A DNA stretch of 64,000 bases. It comes from Amia ocellicauda. Its lineage: Eukaryota; Chordata; Actinopteri; Amiiformes; Amiidae. The position numbers and the translations under genes are program-made. Positions within the stretch are counted from its first letter, which is position 1; every line of letters starts with the position of its first letter. The stretch is taken from positions 2,171,501-2,235,500 of the forward strand of contig NC_089856.1 in the NCBI RefSeq assembly GCF_036373705.1. Direction: 5' to 3'. Below are positions 12,301 through 21,476 of this stretch, one piece after another. A model generated the notes under the pieces. The model searched no databases. It saw only the letters and a list, made by a program, of their open reading frames with translations, and was not told where the DNA came from.

Positions 12301-14123
12301 CAGTACACAGCACACAACACTCAGCACACAGTACACAGTACACAACACACAACACACAGCACACAACACACAACACTCAGCACACAGTACACAGTACACA
12401 GTACACAGCACACAGCACACAACACTCAGCACACAGTACACAGTACACAACACACAACACACAGCACACAACACACAACACACAACACTCAGCACACAGT
12501 ACACAACACACAGCACACAGCACACAGTACACAGCACACAGCACACAACACACAGCACACAACACTCAGCACACAACACACAGTACACAGTACACAGCAC
12601 ACAGCACACAGCACACAACACACAACACACAGCACACAGTACACAGTACACAACACTCAGCACACAGTACACAGTACACAACACTCAGCACACAACACAG
12701 TACACAACACTCAGCACACAGCACACAACACACAGCACACAGTACACAACACACAGCACACAACACACAGTACACAACACACAGCACACAGTACACAACA
12801 CACAACACTCAGCACACAGTACACAGTACACAGCACACAACACTCAGCACACAGTACACAGTACACAACACACAACACTCAGCACACAGTACACAGTACA
12901 CAGTACACAGCACACAGCACACAACACTCAGCACACAGTACACAGTACACAACACACAGCACACAACACACAACACACAACACTCAGTACACAGTACACA
13001 GTACACAGCACACAACACTCAGCACACAGTACACAGTACACAGTACACAACACTCAGCACACAGTACACAGTACACAACACACAACACACAACACACAGT
13101 ACACAGTACACAGTACACAACACACAGTACACAGTACACAGCACACAGTACACAACACACAGCACACAGTACACAGTACACAACACACAGTACACAGCAC
13201 ACAGTACACAACACACAGCACACAGTACACAGTACACAACACACAGTACACAGCACACAGCACACAACACACAACCCCGTCTGTGAAACAGCACTGACTG
13301 CACGCATGTGCGGGCTGCGATGGACAGACACAGAGACTCATTTTCTCCTACTTGCCGTCCATAGGAGCTTTTTGTTTTTCTCTCTCCTCCGTGCCTAAAT
13401 GGTTTATTTACTTAAATGTTCACCTACTTTATTCAAGATCATGTAAAATGTTTACAGGTCTATATTTGATTTTATTGTATTTATGTTTTTATTTAGCTGT
13501 ACGTTTGTTGTGTGTTTACCAGTCTGTAAAGCGCTCTGTGGCCACCCTGTGAAGGGCGCTATACTAATACACATTTGTGTGGTTTAGGTTTCGACGGAAT
13601 CCGGATTTGCTAAACGTGTGAATGCAGATTCGAACTTCGTCTCAAGCCTAGACCTGTATAGTACAGTATAGTATAGTATAGTATAGTATAGTATAGTATA
13701 GTATAGTAACGGCATAATGCCCTGGTTATTAACATCCAATAGCTGTTTGCAATCAGAACTGTTTGTTCTCGTCCGATTGTGAGGTGTTTCTTCACTGCGC
13801 CTGCAAGTATCCCAGTCTCTCCCAGTCACCCCCTGTTCAATCCTGAGATCAATGTGGAGCTGCTGCTGCAAGAGGCCAGTCCAGCTCACACACCCGGACA
13901 GCAGACTTGGACAAGAAAGTTCATCTCAGGAACTGTAAGCATGCGTTCATGTGTGGACTGGATATAACACGGTATAGTAAATGCACAGCTGTAGAGACGT
14001 ACAATGAGAAAAGCGACCCAATCCAGTCTGTAGACACAGACAGAAATGTGAGTAGAGGTGCTCACCCGTGCGCAGCAGACACAGAGCCAGGACGGCGCGC
14101 AGGCGCGGTGCAGTCCGGTCCAT
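80..14123 (-). CDS. ICAM-like gene A, whole locus (exons listed separately)
   Basis: Proposed join on the minus strand: signal peptide 14123-14066, D1 3230-2961, D2 2810-2478, membrane/tail exon 309-80. All junctions have AG/GT signals and phase 1, and the summed length (58+270+333+230) is a multiple of three, giving about 296 residues. ICAM family members are type I cell-surface Ig proteins that bind leukocyte integrins; D1 and D2 here show that pattern. Compared with gene D, the third Ig exon is missing: the flanks of the D exon are brought together near 1440-1480. Intron 1 is about 10.8 kb and is mostly the heptamer satellite. The last exon carries indels and a MITE, so this may be a degenerating gene. 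A second membrane exon could lie before base 1. Exon joining is inferred, not observed. Confidence 0.55.
118..204. mobile_element. Small palindromic MITE inside gene A tail exon
   Basis: The two ends are near-perfect inverted repeats: CCCCTGCTAACACACAA at 118 onward and CCCCGCTAACACACAACATT read inward from 204 on the other strand. The interior is also partly self-complementary (acaatgtt and cacagc motifs recur). The corresponding exons of genes B and D lack it. At 87 bp it is a multiple of three. I assign it to a non-autonomous DNA transposon on structure alone; no superfamily is claimed. Confidence 0.6.
310..2477. other. Gene A intron between D2 and membrane exon; inverted homologue of the gene D intron
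   Basis: No coding exon was found. Blocks match gene D introns in inverse order and orientation: 460-760 with 51400-52180, 1320-1440 with 51000-51140, 1480-1610 with 49490-49610, 2270-2340 with 49250-49330. The interval that would carry the third Ig exon (D3 of gene D, at 50373-50642) is missing. A pyrimidine-rich run at 1370-1430 mirrors the purine-rich run at 51010-51080. Nothing else is recognisable at 1930-2200. Confidence 0.6.
1460..1512 (+). repeat. SINE/LINE 3' tail fragment
   Basis: The sequence tacatttacat...gtcaccctggataagggcgtctgct matches the 3' tail shared by fish tRNA-derived SINEs and their partner L2-clade LINEs. The tRNA-like head is absent. The same fragment appears inverted at about 49585-49612 in gene D, so it was inserted before the inverted duplication. 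Confidence 0.6.
2478..2810 (-). CDS. Gene A second Ig domain exon (D2)
   Basis: The 333-bp phase 1-1 exon runs from a 'ccctccacag' acceptor to a GTGAGT donor. The peptide begins YPDSVSIS and has the Ig core: LQCDVQS (B-strand Cys), VKWYRGG (C-strand Trp), and DDGVQYTCEAEL (F-strand Cys in the Ig D-x-G-x-Y-x-C pattern), ending SEPLSVTVH. Potential N-glycosylation is at NLS. The pattern APVQYLSVKWYRG is shared by all D2 exons here and is typical of fish ICAM-like proteins. Downstream, the reading frame past the donor closes quickly, unlike genes C and D. Confidence 0.85.
2961..3230 (-). CDS. Gene A ICAM N-terminal Ig domain exon (D1)
   Basis: The 270-bp phase 1-1 exon runs from the 'tgttttccag' acceptor to GTAAGT. 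The peptide starts [20 protein letters not shown]. It contains ANCT (B-strand Cys plus an N-glycosylation sequon), GMGWEASVG, SLTDW, and the F-strand region KCYANFQTEPKQC, and ends LSILLYS. The GWEA glutamate sits where mammalian ICAM D1 has its integrin-binding Glu (G-I/L-E-T); this positional match is my inference. The second B-strand Cys of classical ICAM D1 (CxxxC) is absent. Confidence 0.85.
3231..4049. other. Gene A intron 1, part between satellite and D1
   Basis: The first ~70 bases upstream of D1 (in minus sense) are nearly identical in all D1 copies (e.g. gttgcccaaacatgtt, and tcagtgatgatggcgtt before the acceptor). The rest has no recognised gene or repeat. The satellite starts abruptly at about 4050. 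Confidence 0.5.
4050..13275. repeat. 9.2-kb heptamer satellite array in intron 1 of gene A
   Basis: The array is an uninterrupted tandem of 7-bp units, chiefly CAGCACA, CAACACA and CAGTACA (9,226 bp, about 1,300 units). No common unit contains a stop in either strand, so a 7-bp period gives 21-nt periodic open frames thousands of codons long: Thr/Gln/His/Ser-rich on plus, Cys-rich (CVLCAVC type) on minus. These are not genes. A longer variant containing CCCCGAGTCC occurs 23 times between about 4418 and 10379. CACACCACACACC variants occur only before about 4800. CAACACTCAG variants are scattered. Long blocks recur, for example 5300-6340 at +2.81 kb and 6962-7540 at +3.19 kb, which indicates growth by unequal exchange. 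Assembly may have collapsed or mis-sized it. Confidence 0.97.
13276..14065. other. Gene A intron 1, 5' part, with a pentamer microsatellite
   Basis: This is non-coding sequence between the satellite and the first exon. It contains a (TATAG)n microsatellite at about 13656-13708. Near 13520-13580 there is a short GC-moderate repeat-like stretch (gcgctctgtggccaccctgtgaagggcgctatac), typical of LINE 3' tails in fish, which I cannot classify further. Confidence 0.5.
13656..13708. repeat. (TATAG)n microsatellite
   Basis: About ten tandem copies of TATAG, with one variant unit near the 5' end. Confidence 0.95.
14066..14123 (-). CDS. Gene A first exon: start codon and signal peptide
   Basis: The ATG lies in a strong Kozak context (gccgccATGG). 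The 19 codons plus one base encode MDRTAPRLRAVLALCLLRT, with a hydrophobic core (AVLALCLL) of a secretory signal peptide, then a GTGAGC donor in phase 1, compatible with D1. The same layout (58 bp, phase 1) is found at 29128-29185, 39316-39373 and 63689-63746, which strongly supports it as a real first exon. The body of the gene lies about 10.8 kb away, across the satellite. Confidence 0.75.
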
Positions 14124-14237
14124 GGCGGCGGGTCTGCTGTCTTTCCACCGCAAAAATGACTGCGAGGACCGACTTCAGTGTCCGTGTCACTGCGTGAGTG
14201 GACGGCAGTGTCTTTCCCCGAGCTTATAAACCAGCCG

Positions 14238-14254
14238 TTATAATAAACCACTCC
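14238..14254 (-). promoter_or_regulatory. Conserved TATA-type promoter motif of gene A
   Basis: In minus sense the sequence is GGAGTGGTTTATTATAA, 115 bp upstream of the ATG. The same GGAGTGGTTTAT core precedes the first exons of genes B, C and E at 110-155 bp. It fits a TATA box with a fixed upstream flank; no transcription start was seen directly. Confidence 0.5.
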
Positions 14255-14699
14255 TTTCCCAGCTCCGCAAACTTGAAAGCCAGCTAGTGGGACAGATGGG
14301 AATGGGAATGTGTCTGATCATCAGCTTTGGACTGTAATGAGTTTCTGAAAAACACAGGCGTGTTTTTCCATGACAGTGGGAGTAGCAGAGGAGGTGCATA
14401 GGGAACTGCACACACTGGACTCGCATAGACAGCACAATATAGATATATAGATACATTGGTAGATCGTTTAATTGGTTATCTTTGGGCATGTAATATTGTA
14501 TTAAAAGTACAACATCAGAATGACAAATAATGCATAACCAATAAACAATAAACTCCCCTTATCAACACAGCAGGAGAGAAACAAAACAGGGATTCCCCAA
14601 TTGTGAACTCATTACAGCCTGCATTTTGCCAATTACACAGAATTGTATTGGATTTATTTAAATTGCGTATTTTTTATCACTCCAAAGCATTAAGACCTG

Positions 14700-15220
14700 A
14701 GATGTTTCCACATGTACACTTGAGCCACATTGGTGGAGGACCATGCTTGCGATACCTGTGCTGGCCCAACATGCAACATGAGGTCAAAGACTTGCAATGA
14801 ATATACGCCACTACAGAAGGAAACCAAGATGCCTCATGCACTGCCTAATTAAAATTATAAGCATGGATATATGTATCTATGTAGGGCAAGTATTTCTGTT
14901 GACCATTACTGTGACTTCTGGACGATAGAGCTGCTCCCAGACATGAACACTGACGCCACATTCAGGCTTTGCAAAGAACAGTTTGTACATTAAGGCCAAC
15001 CAGACAGAGTGATCTCAGATAATGGACCCCGATTTGCAGTGAGTAATCTGTGCAAGAAAGTGCAGCGTGATGGCAAAGACCCATGGAAAGCCATCCTACA
15101 CTGTAGCAAAACTCCAACTGAGGGCACTGAGAGCAGTCCACTGCAGCGCCTGAAGACAAGGAGGCTGAAGATTTCATTGCCATTGGCCAAAACGTTGCTT
15201 GAGCCCTGTGTAGTCTCTTA
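14700..15220 (+). mobile_element. Gypsy-type LTR retrotransposon integrase remnant
   Basis: Three conceptual pieces resemble Gypsy integrase in order. A zinc-binding-like part reads HLSHIGGGPCLRYLCWPNM. A catalytic core piece reads VDHYCDFWTIELL. A segment reading VISDNGPRFAVSNL has the second catalytic Asp (SDNGP), followed after a deletion by DGKDPWKAILHCSKTPTEG and SSPLQRLKTRRLKISLP. The frame is interrupted by stops and the region between SDNGP and KDP is deleted, so it is inactive. It lies upstream of gene A in the opposite orientation. Confidence 0.65.
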
Positions 15221-17490
15221 CAGAAACTGCATCAGAGGAAACAGATCTCCAAACTGTCATACGACGCATCTGCAAAGGACTCCCAAACATCAGAAAGCCG
15301 ATCTGCTTGAAGACACCAGGGCAGAGTGTGCAGCTGCTGTGACCAGGATGAGGACTTCGTGCAAGTTAGCACAGCGCTCAGTGTTTCAGGGCCAAGCACC
15401 CCAGTCAGAGGAGAGTGCAGCACCTCAGACACAGCACCTGGAGGAAACAGCCACCTGCGGACAAGATCCCCGTTTTCTCTCACAGTGAAAGACAGTCAAG
15501 ACCACCAGACAGACTCGCTCTGTAACTGATCTACCAGCAAAGCAACACGCTTGGACTGTTTAGGACTTTACAGTTGAGTTCAGTTCTAGTTTTGTCTTTA
15601 TTATTATTTGAACATGCCCTGCTCAGTAGAAGAAAATAAATAAATAAAGAGATAGCATTATAAACATATTACTAATAATAACCAGAGCAAGTCTGGTGCC
15701 ATTGATTGGTCAATTCACTTTTGTTCGGGTCTCCCTTATAGAGTAATCAATGACAGTGGATCAATATCAAACGGGAGACGTGGTAGTTGTGTAGACAGCA
15801 CCACCATGTGGCTCACTGTTGAACCACATCACACTTGTATCTGCTTACCATTCGACCTTGGCCCCAGTTGTTGTTACTTGTTCCAAAACATTGTTCCAAA
15901 ACAATATGATATAGGCCTACGTGCTAAAAAAAAGGGCTGTAAAAACACAATAGGAATGTACAATAGTGACAGAAAAGCCAGGGTTAAAAGTTCATGTTAA
16001 ACTGGGGACCTATAGCCACACAGCACAGAACATTTTGCATGTCTGTCTTATCCCACTTCCTGTGTTAAGGAATGTCCACAGTGTTCATAGATGTGATGAT
16101 AATTGTTACTGTTGAGGTGTGTGTATGTAATTGCTTTGGCAATACTGCAGATGTCTGACATGCCAATAAAGCACCAGTTGACTTTAATTGGAGAGAGAGA
16201 GAGAGAATTTCAGTGTAATCTTGCCAAGTCTATTTTTACAAGTCACCACTTAGGACCTTGGATAATTCAGTGTGGAAATGCCAGATCTGTGCAGTAGAGG
16301 GAGATTAAATCCGCAATTCTTTTATGATATTTTATTTTTTTACTGTGTTCAACAGTGTAACCCCCCCACCACGCAGATTGTCAACAACAAATTGCCACAC
16401 CAACGACAGCTGCACCTCCCCTTTCTGGATTACAAACTGGATTGCTTACAATGACATTGAGACCCCCATCATCAGGAGACCTTGAGTCGAAGTATTTAGG
16501 ACTCTGTGTTACCACTTGTGACATAAACCACCCCTCTGTAATGAAGGTCGCCCACAGAAGCCCCTTTGACATAAATGAAAGCCAAGGAGGCAGGTATAAT
16601 ATTTATATATTAAAAAAGAGGATTTTAAACATAAGGAATTTAGAAACAAATCAAAGAAGGGTTTGCATGACATCAACACACAGAGTGTCAACAAGGCATC
16701 TGTACACCCGATCTAGCACCTGAATTGAATGTAGCTTTTAACATTTCAAAATATCAGGAGTCCTGGTTCCCAGCCTGAAAGTTGAATTGCAAGAGGTATT
16801 ACACTTGAAAGATCTAACTATCATTGCGGTGCCTCCGCCTGGGGAATACTGTCCACAGATAGCCTTCCATAGACATGAGCAATTCCAGGAACACATTTTC
16901 AGCACGACAAACAATACAAAAACATGACATTTCACTCCTTTACACTGTAGATGTAATTACACATGATTGATCTCACTGAGCTGAGAAATAAAAATACATC
17001 ATATATGTATAAAGTATATCTGCAAAGAACTTGCAAAACTGTAGCTCTCGAGGACCAACGTTGTGTCACTGTGTACTGGAACAGCCTTGTCAGACTGTTT
17101 CTGACAAATAAAAAGGTGAGGGGACATTATTTTACCTTTTCTAATCTGTGAATGTGAATCTCTTGGATGCTTTTCTGTTGGTGTTTGTTGAGTGCCCGGG
17201 AAGCTGAGCATGATCCTCTGACTGGCACATTTAACTGCAGTGGAAGTCCAGTCACTCTAAGTGGGAAGTCACTGGCTGATCCAGAGCCCTGACCACCACT
17301 ACACACTCCACAATAATAGTAATAATAATAATAATAATAATTATGAAAGGGCCTAAAAGACTCATTTAACTGGAAGGAAGCAGCAGCTGGGTTTCATGAT
17401 GGGTCTAATGACCTAAAGGATGATTTATTGGTTTCTGACACTATCAGCAGCGTCTCTGTGTGATCAACCCCCTGAACAAAGATCAATAAA
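15221..17490 (+). repeat. Duplicated intergenic block, copy 1 (retroelement 3' part and spacer)
   Basis: Sub-blocks recur in the same order elsewhere. 15320-15545 recurs at 29780-30020, 40085-40262 and 60600-60740. 15700-16310 recurs at 30180-31000, 40380-40860 and 60890-61190. 16730-17480 recurs at 31390-32160 and 41210-41990. The first part continues from the Gypsy integrase and is probably its 3' end and LTR; the rest is unexplained. Includes (GA)n at about 16190-16206 and (AAT)n at about 17310-17341. Open frames here drift between copies (a 22-bp indel at about 17250), which argues against coding. Confidence 0.6.
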
Positions 17491-17567
17491 TGAAACGTCA
17501 CACAAAAGCCCAGCACCTCTAAGATGGGATCACCTTTTTAAAACCCTGCTATAAAAGCTATTCTTAC

Positions 17568-17651
17568 CCAGTAGCAGCGCATGGCCACAGACCCTACTGA
17601 GACCAGAGCAGCTAGCAGCCCACACAGCAGCCCGCACAGCGTCGCCTTTGC
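17568..17651 (-). other. Possible isolated transmembrane-encoding exon
   Basis: An 84-bp segment flanked by AG and GTAAGA encodes a hydrophobic stretch including LCGLLCGLLAALVSVG followed by SVAMRCYW. It is on the same strand as, and downstream of, the gene B membrane exons, so it could be a further 3' exon. No homologue was seen in the D unit, and stops lie directly upstream in the same frame. This is a weak call made on hydrophobicity and splice signals only. Confidence 0.2.
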
Positions 17652-20600
17652 CTACATACTTCAGATGGATGGTCTTTATCCCAAGTGTCCCTGACAAAAA
17701 AAGGCACGAGGGTAAACTAAACTCTAAAAAAGGAGAAGGAGGGTTGCGTCCTCATCAGTTTAGTCTTGTGTTTCATGTCCCCAACCTGTTCTGACTGTTT
17801 CAGATCTGTCCCCCCGTGACTGTCCATAGATCTCCTGCTAACGATGACCGGGACAATAGGCAGGGAAAACAGCAATTGTGTGCAGCCGCCACAGAGCCGT
17901 TCCCTCGTCGTACCATGCACTTGAACATGTCTTCTTGTGCATTTCCCCATTGTCCTGTGTTTGTTTAGTAATGTTAATGTCTGGTCTGGTCAGACTGCTT
18001 AATTATCAACTTGTCTTGTAACTGTAATCATTCCAGTGTGTTTTTAGAAAGAAACTCAACACTGTTGCACACAGCAGGTTGTGGGCTGTGAGGAGCGAGG
18101 CTTGGCTGCCCCTACGAGTCTCTAGCGCTTCCTGCACGTCCCATATCTGACCACTAGTTGCCATAATAAACCTGCCTGCTGCCCCCTGCCCTGATACTGC
18201 CCCACAGCTGGATTGAGACCAGATTGCTGAGAGTGATTTTAACTCAGAAATATACACACTTCTTGTCTAACATGATTAATTGATTGTACAGAAACTGTGT
18301 AATATTTATTATGAAGTCATGTATGATGTATTGACGTGGATAATGAGTGTATGAGGAATAACTATGTTTCCGGGTGGATTATTTCTTTAGTGGGGCTCTT
18401 GCCCACGCAATTTGACACACGGCCATAGTTTGCTGTGATTTGCTGAGGGAAGATGTAGTGAGTATATATCATTAAACATGGTAAGAAAAAAAGTGGTTTT
18501 ACAGACAATCCATTTCTCTGAGAATTATTTGGATTCGACTTAAACGGGACACCAGAGCCAATGGGTTTACAGTTGTAATTCTATATGCAGTTGTTTCCTT
18601 GCCAAGTTAAATAATGCTTACAAAATTAGGTAGGCCAACGTTTTTTATTTATGATCAGGGAATCAAGATTGTAAAACTGGAACCTTAATCTCTTGGTAGC
18701 TGCCCTGAATGTCCCCGTGAAGGCCCTTGAACAGTGGTTAAGCTATAGATCACATGACAGAAAAACATTTTAACAATAACAATCCTGAGACAAACACATG
18801 GGATATAATTAATGTTTTGCGCTTCATAGTGGAGTCTGCAGCTCTGCAGTGACAGGCTGCGCAGGACAGCAGTCTGCAGGGCGCGGCGTTGTGTGCAGGG
18901 CTGTCTGCGCAGAACTGCTCACTGTCCAACACATCCAGGGTCATCGCCGTGTCATGAGCTGGCAGCCGTGACGGCCGCTCCTGGTCCATTGATCCTGGAT
19001 GCCGGTGAGGACAGCATCCTGCGAGTCTCTCCTGCTGCACAAGGTGGCCGATAATGGTTTGTGATCCAGCTGAGCCCCCGGTTACTTAACTAGTTAATGT
19101 TGATTATAATACTTGTTTTTGGGGGCATGAAGACACATAACGATTGATTGAACACACATTACACATTAGACATTACACATTACAATCATGATCAAACTCC
19201 TAGATCTCACAGAGCATTGCAGAAACTCCCTGTGAAAGACAGGGCTTGGTCTCTCAGGATCGTCATATCGTATTGCGGGATACTGTACTTTTCTGAACAC
19301 ACTGTAAATGAGTCACTGCCTGTCACAACAGGTTTTCTGTTTTTTCCCACCAAGCAGCCATTTAGTGACAGGACTTTAAAAACTTCCCCGCTGCCTTGTT
19401 GCTTAATGAGAAATAATGTTTGTGTTTAGTTGTGCTTTTGTCCCATTGTTAAAACTGAACTTAAAGAAATGTATTTTTTTTTAGCTTAGTCATTTTAAAA
19501 TGTCAACATCATTAAGTGCAATTACAGAAATAACTTTTTACTTTTCAAACTGTGAAGGCTATCTGTCTGTGATGTTGCTGATGTTGCAGTTAACAGTGGA
19601 ATTACAGAAATATCACCTTTCACTTTGAGTTTGACATACAAGCCGTGTAACGCTGAGGCCGCGCCCTTACTGACCAGGCTGTGTGTGCTTTTCTGCCGGT
19701 AATAAATACTACGGTGAAGGGACAGTTCAAGTGTTTATGGTCCATCGGCCACCGTTGCTGAGGTGCGTTCTGGGGGATCCTTCAAGACCTGTCTGGCTGA
19801 GTTTGTTCGATTATTATTAAAACGGACTCCACTGTGTCAGCACCACGGCCAACTAAATTAGGTCTGTGGATCGTAAACATAGTGTGCTTGCAGTACCTTG
19901 ATGTCAAGTTGAAATATCAGTGGCCCCGGCCTTTTTAAATTAAGGTTTTCAGATCTCTTTCGTCATCACTGACATTCTGTAGGCCTACTTATTGTCCTAC
20001 CAACATTTGTACTTAAAAAATTGTAATGTCGGTGAAGACCGTTCCATGTCGTTTACGCAAATTATGGTTGTTCTTTGCTGTTCTAGTACAGTGGCAGCCT
20101 ATTGCTTAAATTATTGAATAATTGGTGGAGAGCTGTTCCTGAAATCTTTTAATGATGGAGATGTGTGTCCTGGAAAGATTAGTGGATCAAGTGATTCTGA
20201 TTTTGTCACTCAAACCTGCTGGACCAATGGAGACCCAGGATCCACGCCTCCCTGTAGATCCCGCCCTCATGGCAAAACAGCGTCAAAACTCGTACACAAA
20301 AAAAACAACCGAAAGCAAAGAAACCGGCGGCGAAAGCGAGGCTCACATCAGCGCAGCAGTGACCTGTACTCAATCAGGTCGAGTTTTGCTCTCGATTTAA
20401 CATTATTTGCTTTCAAGTTTGTTATGATTTGCTTTTGATATCATTTTTTGTTTGATTACAATTCTATACATTTTGCTTTCAATTGTTTTATTTTTGATCT
20501 CAACATCAATATTTTTTATTTTGAATGCATTACTTATGGCGCTGATTTGAGTGCATAGACCAGCTACAGCTTGAATGTATGCACTGTGTGGGGACCGATA

Positions 20601-21383
20601 TGTTCTATTGGTCTTCAGCTGCAATGGACTGTATGTACTATATCCTTGACACAGTCAGAATCACTTGAGCCAATAGAACAAAGTGGGCGACACTTCAGAC
20701 TGAATCATAAGTTGTGGAAGAACGTGCGCAAGTAACGGGATGTGTATTACTTAAAACAAGTATTGGCTACAAAGAATCCTTGACACCCTCTTTTCCCAGA
20801 TGCAATATTTTAAGTTTCACATAACCACCCAACCAGTATTCACAATTAAATAAGGATTGAAATGTGAAATTATTATAGTTTAAAAAACATTATTTTGGTT
20901 TGATATTTTTTTTCTTCAAATTCAGGGGTAATTGTCTTGACCATCACAACAACATCTTCACCAACATTGAAATGTCCACACCGACACACACTAGTTTATC
21001 ACAAATTAGCTTTTTAATGTGCATAATTTTTTCATATTAAAACTTCTCTCATGTTTTCAAATTGGCATGTTGGTTAGGCCATACACTTCTAAAAAAAGAA
21101 AAAAAACAATCATAATTGAGAAAAATAATTGGATTGGAGTCAGTTTCATTCATATATCTTCTAAAACATGCAAAATCTTTATATTTGAAAACAATATGTG
21201 AGGACTTTTCACTCACTTCTCCAAATAAAAATGTAAAAATAAAGGTAAAAGGTAATTTCAAATGTCCCTTTTTAAGAGTTCATGTTGTGCTTATTATAAA
21301 ATTGTAATTATTTGAACAGTTTCTGATCAAAAAGAAAATGGTTTTCTTTGAATATCGACATGCCCAGATAATAGAGTTCTTAC
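17652..21383. other. Spacer downstream of gene B; inverted copy of 55.8-57.2 kb
   Basis: No confident gene. 18370-19300 and 19640-19700 match 55845-57200 in reverse, with blocks in mirrored order. 20400-20620 holds one arm of the fold-back repeat described at 57560-58260 (tttgatctcaacatcaat motif). 20130-20400 has a short basic open frame (KKNNRKQRNRRRKRG) that I cannot assign. 20850-21380 is AT-rich with nothing recognisable. Confidence 0.5.
18370..19700 (-). repeat. Left arm of long inverted duplication (partner 55845-57200)
   Basis: Long stretches are nearly identical to the reverse complement of the partner, for example 18640-18740 with 56940-57050, 18780-19050 with 56640-56930, 19180-19260 with 56200-56285, and 19640-19690 with 55850-55905. 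Several insertions or deletions distinguish the arms, including about 130 bp present only on the right at about 56500-56640. Confidence 0.75.
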
Positions 21384-21476
21384 CAGCCATGTGTTTAATG
21401 ATTAGGTAGCCAACATATGACAGTGCCATGGCAATTCCAACCCCAAGTATAGTCCAACATGTGGTCCAACTGCCAC
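21384..21476 (-). CDS. Gene B second membrane-anchor exon
   Basis: A 93-bp exon between a 'tttttctag' acceptor and GTAAGA, phase 1-1. It encodes GSWTTCWTILGVGIAMALSY followed by VGYLIIKHMA: a single hydrophobic segment with a basic cytosolic flank. The gene D partner at 52562 has the same length and pattern. If splicing does not occur at the donor, the frame runs on through GKNSIIWACRYSKK; in gene D the same position ends in a stop. Confidence 0.6.

Noticed and set aside
4050-13275. CRISPR-like array
   Set aside because: There are no spacers; the units are contiguous 7-mers in a vertebrate intron.
4032-13297. Open frames of up to about 3,000 codons on the plus strand and Cys-rich frames on the minus strand
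   Set aside because: They follow the heptamer satellite exactly. A stop-free 7-bp repeat is open in frames by construction; there is no codon bias, no domain, and boundaries match the repeat.
16738-16935. Cys-rich frame (KMCSWNCSCL...GQYSPGGGTAM) repeated at 31404-31589 and 41171-41413, looking like an exon of an unknown gene
   Set aside because: The surrounding non-coding sequence is equally conserved, and an adjacent would-be exon differs by 22 bp between copies, which breaks the frame. Recent duplication explains the similarity.
20152-20438. Basic frame KKNNRKQRNRRRKRG considered as a nuclear-localised protein
   Set aside because: No homologue recognised, no splice context, and it runs into a dispersed fold-back-repeat arm.
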